Below are positions 59,201 to 64,000 of a stretch of 64,000 bases of DNA, piece after piece. The stretch is from Gyrodactylus bullatarudis (lineage: Eukaryota; Platyhelminthes; Monogenea; Gyrodactylidea; Gyrodactylidae): NCBI GenBank assembly GCA_012064415.1, contig SSNU01000256.1, positions 62,001-126,000 of the forward strand. Direction: 5' to 3'. The first letter of the stretch is position 1. Each line of letters starts with the position of its first letter. A program made the position numbers and the translations under genes. The notes under the pieces are model-generated. The model saw nothing but the letters and a program-made list of their open reading frames with translations. It was not told where the DNA came from and searched no databases.

Positions 59201-62200
59201 ACATTAAGAAGATGATGCCAAGAGTTTCACAAATAAGACCTTAATTTCGGGCATCATCAGTGTGATACATGCCATATAAGTAAAAATTTACAAAAATTGA
59301 TATCCAACTCTATTGGTTTCGGAAATATTCATTTTTGATTGGTTTATTCCTGTTTCCAGGACTCATTAGTATTTGTCTAAACCACTATAATTATAATAGT
59401 AATTATCATTGTACGAATAATTGTTCAAATCTTAAAAATACTGATGAGTCCTGGAAACAGGAATAAACTAATCAAAAATGAATATTTCCGAAACCAATAG
59501 AGTTGGATATCAATTTTTGTAAATTTTTACTTATATGGCATGTATCACACTGATGAGTATGCCCGAAATAAAGGTCTTTTTTGTGAAACTCTTGGCATCA
59601 TCTTCTCAATATTTTTTACAATGATAACTTCGGTGACTCAGCTTAAAACTAAGGTTACCCAACACCTCACTGAAATTAAATTATTAATTCAAATCATAGA
59701 GAATGTTCAATTGAAAATTGAGATCATTTTTCCTAGATTCTGATAAGTAAGATCAAGAATACAAGTGAAGATCTCACGCAGGAACTATTGAAGATGTACG
59801 AGCTGCAGTCGTGTGAATCAAAGTTGATAAAATCATTCTTGTCAGAAAAGTTGAAGATCGTTGGAATGAAGCAGTGCACGAAAAAATGTTTAAGACGCTT
59901 CATTGATTTCAACAATATTCCCATGAATTGGCCACCAGCAAAATGTATGTACGAATTGATTTTTGATTCTTACCTATTTCTATATTGAAGGGGCTAAATA
60001 CCGCTTTAGGGGCACTGGTTGAAATCTACTGAAAAACACTTTATGCCCGAGATTAATTTTTTTTTCATAAGCCATATTAGTTCCATTATTCTCAAACTGA
60101 GCCCACAGTTGGGGAAGTAAATAAAATATCATTCGGCCCAAGGGTCTTTTTGCCACTATCTAATAAATGAGTAGTTGATAAATTCCCCAAAAACTTCCAA
60201 AAGGAAATAATGTTATTTGACACCGAATTACACTTTTTTGGTTTTTTTCGACTCGTGCATAGTCTTCCACGTTTCTTATTTATTTTGAAACCTTCAAACT
60301 TCAGATTTTCGTCGTCACAAAACATAATAATTTCCGAGAAAGCTGCTTTTGTTACATTCATTTTGGACATAATTTTCATGAGAAACTCCAAACTTATTAT
60401 AGATTTAAAGATTTGCTGTTTACGTAATTGTAGCCTGTTTGCAAAATTACAATGTACATGTCTGTCCACTATCCCATGCATCAAGTGAATGCTTAATATG
60501 TGATTGCTGAATTGGATGTCGTTAATTAACTATAAAAAGTCCAAGGACAATGCAGTAAGGCAAAGATCTTCTCTTAGTGTTCACAGACTTGAATAAATAT
60601 TTCTTACTATGATTAAGTCTTCTATTGCTAGTCCAGATAGATTGAGCTATTTGGAGGATACGATTCCGCAAGGAACATTGAAATTATCAGCTCTTCTTAT
60701 TTCACACTACTTTAATAACTGTGTAAAAGTTATCCCCCTAATTTCTACCCCTCAAAAACCAAACGAAAATATTTTTGATAAAGTTCGGCAATATTATCGT
60801 TCAAATAAATAAATATGTTGTAGAATATTTTGATGAAATTTCTGAATCATTGCAATACATCCATTAAATATAGCAATCTCTTATATGAATTTATTTTCAA
60901 ATGTAAATATTTTGAAAGGCTTGACTTTTATTAGATCTATAGATCTAAAGAACAATTGCCCCCACTTGATTTGCATTAATTTTTCTCAATGACAAAGAGC
61001 TCTTTAACATCGATGAAATGAAAAAGAATCCCCTGCGGTAATTGAATAAAAGTCAAGCCTTTCAAAATATTTACATCTGAAAATAAATTCATATAAGAGA
61101 TTGCTATATTTAATGGATGTATTGCAATGATTCAGAAATTTCATCAAAATATTCTACAACATATTTATTTATTTGAACGATAATATTGCCGAACTTTATC
61201 AAAAATATTTTCGTTTGGTTCCAAACTCATGAGAAGGGATAGAAAAAACTAGCGTGATAATAATAATGATAAACGTTATAAAGCTATTCTCGATGAATTT
61301 GGGAATTCATGATTTTTACAAAAATCTCACTTTTTCATCAAGGTATTTTTGAAAGATTTTTTGTTGAGTGATTCAAAATGTACACTTTTATTCATTTAAG
61401 AAAAAAAATTTGAATCAAAGTTTTTTTTGAAAAATTTTAGAGACATTTTAAAATTCGAGATGACGCGATTTTTCAATATTTTTAACTTTGAGTTAAAAGT
61501 TTTTGTTGATTTCAAGGTCTGAGATGAATCAATCGTTATTTTTCAGGATCATCATTAGACCAAGAAAATAATTACTCTTATTCATTTCTTTGAAAAAACC
61601 CTTCATTTTGAAATGATCTTGGATCACCCTAGTTTATTAATTTCAATGAAGTAGAAATGATCGAAAAATAGGAAGTAGACTTTCGCACGTAAATGACGGG
61701 TTTTTTCGAAGAAATGAATTTGAGTAGTTATTTTCTTGGTCTAATGATGAAAAATAACGATTGATTCCTCTCAAAATTGAAATCAACTCAAAGTTTAAAA
61801 AATTGAAAAATCGCGCCATCTTGAATTTCAAAATGTCTCTAAAATTTTCTAAAAAAACTTTTTTTCAAAATTTTTTATCTCAAATCAATAAAAGTGTACA
61901 TTTTGAATCACTCAACAAAAAATCATTCAAAAATACCTTGATGAAAAAGTGAGATTTTTGTAAAAATCATGAATTCCCAAATTCATCGAGAATAGCTGTA
62001 TTTCGCTGGGTTTCTTTACCCGGTAACACTTAAATGCTATTACAATGCCAAAAAATGCATAGTATTTATTGTTCCAATTTGTGATCGATTTTATTTCAGC
62101 CTCCCCCCCCACTAGAGGAGGGATGAGGAAAAGAGTTGTCAACGGAAAAACTCTGCTCATAACTAACTATTTTTATTTAGTACTTTCGTGATCTGATCTA

Positions 62201-63476
62201 TAACTAATTAGTTAACTTATAAGTTAATTTGAGGAAAGACTATAGGACATTTTCATTGGGGTTCCTTTTTAGAATTAACCCATAATTAATGGGGAAGCCT
62301 TATTTATTCCTAATAAGGAATCAAAATATCGATCTTGTCAGGTTAATACAGATTAATTGAGGGATCATTAAAATAAATCAATTATTTGTAGGGGTATTCT
62401 GATTGAAAATACCCATTCGAAAGCAATCGGTGAGGAAAAAGAGAAATGATCTAATTGATTTCTTTTATGACATTTCCAGAATTTTAGATTGACATATTTT
62501 TTCTAGGAAATCCTTCTTGTAATTTATATTAATTTCCTTTTTTAAATGAATCAGTAGGCAATAAGGAATAGTTTGATGGAGTTTCGCCAGTCTCTAGTTT
62601 TGTTATGTTCTAGTCGTTTAAAAATCTTGTTCACTAAAATAGTCCTATCAAAAATCAATATCTTTTCCATATCCTTGGCTATAACTTGCCATCCTACTTT
62701 GTGTCTCATCTTTTGGCTTGCATTGAAGAACTACTCGATTCAGAATTATAGTTATCTGTTTATGTTAACCAAGAAAATTGAATAGCTGTCAAAATCAATT
62801 GGAACTCTTTAGCCCATCAACTTCTGGCCCCAAAGTGTCCCTATTAAATTCAGTATCTTTACTTTAAACTAGAAATTTCCTCTGCTCTGTACGACGTATA
62901 ATGATTCACATTTGAAGCATACAACCTTTATTCTTAAACTATTTTTTCTTAGTAACAAACTCTTTTGCAAGCAAAATCACTTTTGATCTGACCAATCGAG
63001 TAGAGGAACACAATAATTCCTACCCTGGTACAATCAACTCTAACATAATGTTCTACTATCTCGTTCGAGCTGTCTTGCTACCCATGAACTATCGTCCATA
63101 TCACTTTTCTCAAGTGAGTTCGATTACAATCAATTAATTCGCTTATATTCATATTGTATTAAGGTGTTAGAAAATGCATGATAAAGTTTTACAATATTAT
63201 CGTAGAAATTGGAATTTTATCCTATTTTCAGCATGGTAGCTAAACTTTTATTCAAAGCTCGTACTACGCTCTGATGGGGCAAATGAAACCCTAATAAAAG
63301 AGAAATTTGTCTATCCACTGGAACAGTTAATATCCCAATTCTGTTCAATCATTGGCCTATGGACTGGAGTTGGTTTCATCTCGATTATTGAGGCAACAGT
63401 CGTCATAGTCGAGTTGTTCCTAGTGATCATCGGCATACACTGTCTAAATAACTCCTCGGTTGTGGCAGATGTCTAG
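56254..63476 (+). CDS. DEG/ENaC-family sodium channel subunit (pickpocket-like)
   Basis: Exons 56254-56388, 56425-56720, 57143-57582, 57981-58270, 59737-59944, 62953-63113 and 63240-63476 join in frame to about 588 residues. TM1 is near residues 46-64 (IFWILLILASFGLFVFHFW). The cysteine-bearing extracellular domain includes KNRSCLYN, KGICLMFEP, DACMKLNFQRVIYEKCKCLS and ELQSC...KQCTKKCLRRF. TM2 (QFCSIIGLWTGVGFISIIEA) is near 543-562. Members are amiloride-sensitive trimeric cation channels (family knowledge). The third residue of the usual G-x-S filter is Gly (G553-V-G555). The post-TM1 FPAVTIC motif is altered to SVSFCFN. A cryptic open stretch at 56854-57004 does not splice in frame and is left out. 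Introns 4 and 5 are 1.5 and 3.0 kb and repeat-filled. Confidence 0.88.
58600..58810 (+). repeat. Hammerhead-family repeat, copy C, in channel intron 4
   Basis: Reads GAGCACCTAGAACGAAATAA (the 3' end of one unit), about 90 bp, then a new ribozyme start at 58718, so end and start are joined as in a tandem or circularised unit. Similarity to copies A and B stops near 58791. A further 3' part of a unit is at about 59035-59110 (CATTAGTAAGCT ... CCTAAGCACCTT). Confidence 0.75.
58718..58762 (+). ncRNA. Hammerhead ribozyme motif, stem I impaired
   Basis: Reads GGCACA-CTGACGA-GTCC-AAAAGA-GGAC-GAAAC-GCGC-GTA-CATGTC. The core and stems II and III are identical to the copy at 45344-45388, but two transitions in stem I (ATA to ACA, TAT to CAT) leave two mismatches next to the core, which should weaken cleavage. 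Confidence 0.7.
59187..59627. mobile_element. Foldback element in channel intron 4
   Basis: The arms start TTATTATTGAAAAAAACATT at the left and its near-complement at the right, and include AAGATGATGCCAAGAGTTTC and GTGTGATACATGCCATATAA on both sides, centred near 59407. A short open frame inside is fortuitous. Confidence 0.75.
60759..61218. mobile_element. Foldback element derived from a hAT transposase 5' end
   Basis: About 173-bp inverted arms start CCAAACGAAAATATTTTTGA. They encode PNENIFDKVRQYYRSN followed by a stop, close to residues 5-20 of the broken hAT transposase at 43020. The spacer is about 115 bp. The right arm extends to a full MSLEPNENIFDKV start on the minus strand. It lies in channel intron 5. 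Confidence 0.85.
61280..61999. mobile_element. Foldback element in channel intron 5
   Basis: Arms AAGCTATTCTCGATGAATTT / AAATTCATCGAGAATAGCT and almost the entire interior are inverse complements, centred near 61640. It belongs to the same broad family as 32303-33043 and 45490-46145. TA dinucleotides flank both ends. Confidence 0.7.
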
Positions 63477-64000
63477 AGAAAAACAGGACATTTAAATCTC
63501 AAAAACCCCTCAAACTTTTCAATTGTTATAAAATATATATCTCGTAAATCATTAACACATTTGACTTGTTTCATTATCAAAATCAACCTTGAATGCCTTC
63601 CTAATTAGCCAGTTTAACCCTTCATGATCTCCCAAAGGAACAAGGTATAAGTCTGTATGCATAACTAATGGATATAAGGTGTTCAGTGATTCTAAACAAA
63701 GAAGCTTAGAGAAGGTGATTTTATTGAAAACATAGTACAGTCACAAAATAGTAAAGGAAGACATTTCTTCAGCTGTCTCCAGTTGTAATTGCAAAACTCA
63801 TAGCTCATACCACAGATTACATAGCCTTATTATTATACATTTAAGCCAAAGAAAATACTTCGTTTACCACCTCCATTCGATAGGAAATCTATTATTCTCC
63901 TGGAATATACAAAAATCTCAGTTCTATCTTTCGTCAAAGTTTTTTATCCAAAAATTAATTTTAAACGTTTTTTTGAAAACCTATTTCCCAAGGCTATAGA
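63477..64000. other. 3' flank of the channel gene
   Basis: AT-rich sequence after the channel stop codon; I see no gene, RNA or repeat structure here. Confidence 0.5.

Noticed and set aside
61643..62160. Open frames in the 61-62 kb repeat
   Set aside because: They are short frames inside an AT-rich foldback element with no coding signature.
1..64000. CRISPR arrays, tRNA and rRNA genes
   Set aside because: None seen. The only tRNA-like signal is the B-box of the SINE-like fragment near 48554.

Overview
This is AT-rich nuclear DNA from an animal. The genes have introns with GT-AG borders, and several encode metazoan or arthropod-type proteins: an Nkx6 homeobox factor, adducin, a muscle myosin alkali light chain and a DEG/ENaC channel. 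The short introns, the TATA-driven muscle gene and the dense load of foldback DNA elements suggest an arthropod, possibly a copepod crustacean. The species is inference, not something I can read from the sequence.

Region by region: (1) 1-9.2 kb is gene-dense: SCAI (-, 3' end cut by the window) and a REC8-type cohesin (+) are head-to-head, NAE1 (+) follows, and the ribosome-rescue GTPase HBS1 (-) converges on it. (2) 9.7-20.2 kb holds Nkx6 (-) in three coding exons, with an intron splitting the homeodomain. (3) 20.2-36.2 kb is gene-poor and carries several inverted-repeat elements, including a clean 911-bp element with a 9-bp target duplication. (4) 36.2-39.0 kb holds an intact two-domain protein that I do not recognise, next to a broken relative. 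(5) 39.2-45.0 kb holds a MULE-type transposase gene with an intact frame but a lost catalytic Asp, and a broken hAT transposase. (6) 45-49 kb holds repeats, then myosin alkali light chain (-). (7) 49.3-54.6 kb is adducin (+), with a Tigger-derived palindrome in its last intron. (8) 56.2-63.5 kb is a DEG/ENaC channel gene (+) whose introns are full of repeats.

The genes do not form a pathway. SCAI, REC8, NAE1 and HBS1 are housekeeping or meiotic genes that happen to be adjacent. Exon maps for REC8, NAE1, HBS1, Nkx6, myosin light chain, adducin and the channel were worked out by hand; reading frame is kept across every junction, which is the main support for the models.

The most unusual content is RNA-level. 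Two unrelated dispersed repeat families carry self-cleaving hammerhead ribozyme signatures. One copy (minus strand, about 45.34-45.39 kb) has a complete canonical core with paired stems I, II and III. A second family (18.1, 39.6 and 55.7 kb) has the invariant core, a palindromic stem III and a very short stem II whose loop can pair with upstream bases, with compensatory changes between copies. These look like retrozyme or Penelope-associated ribozyme repeats and deserve testing.
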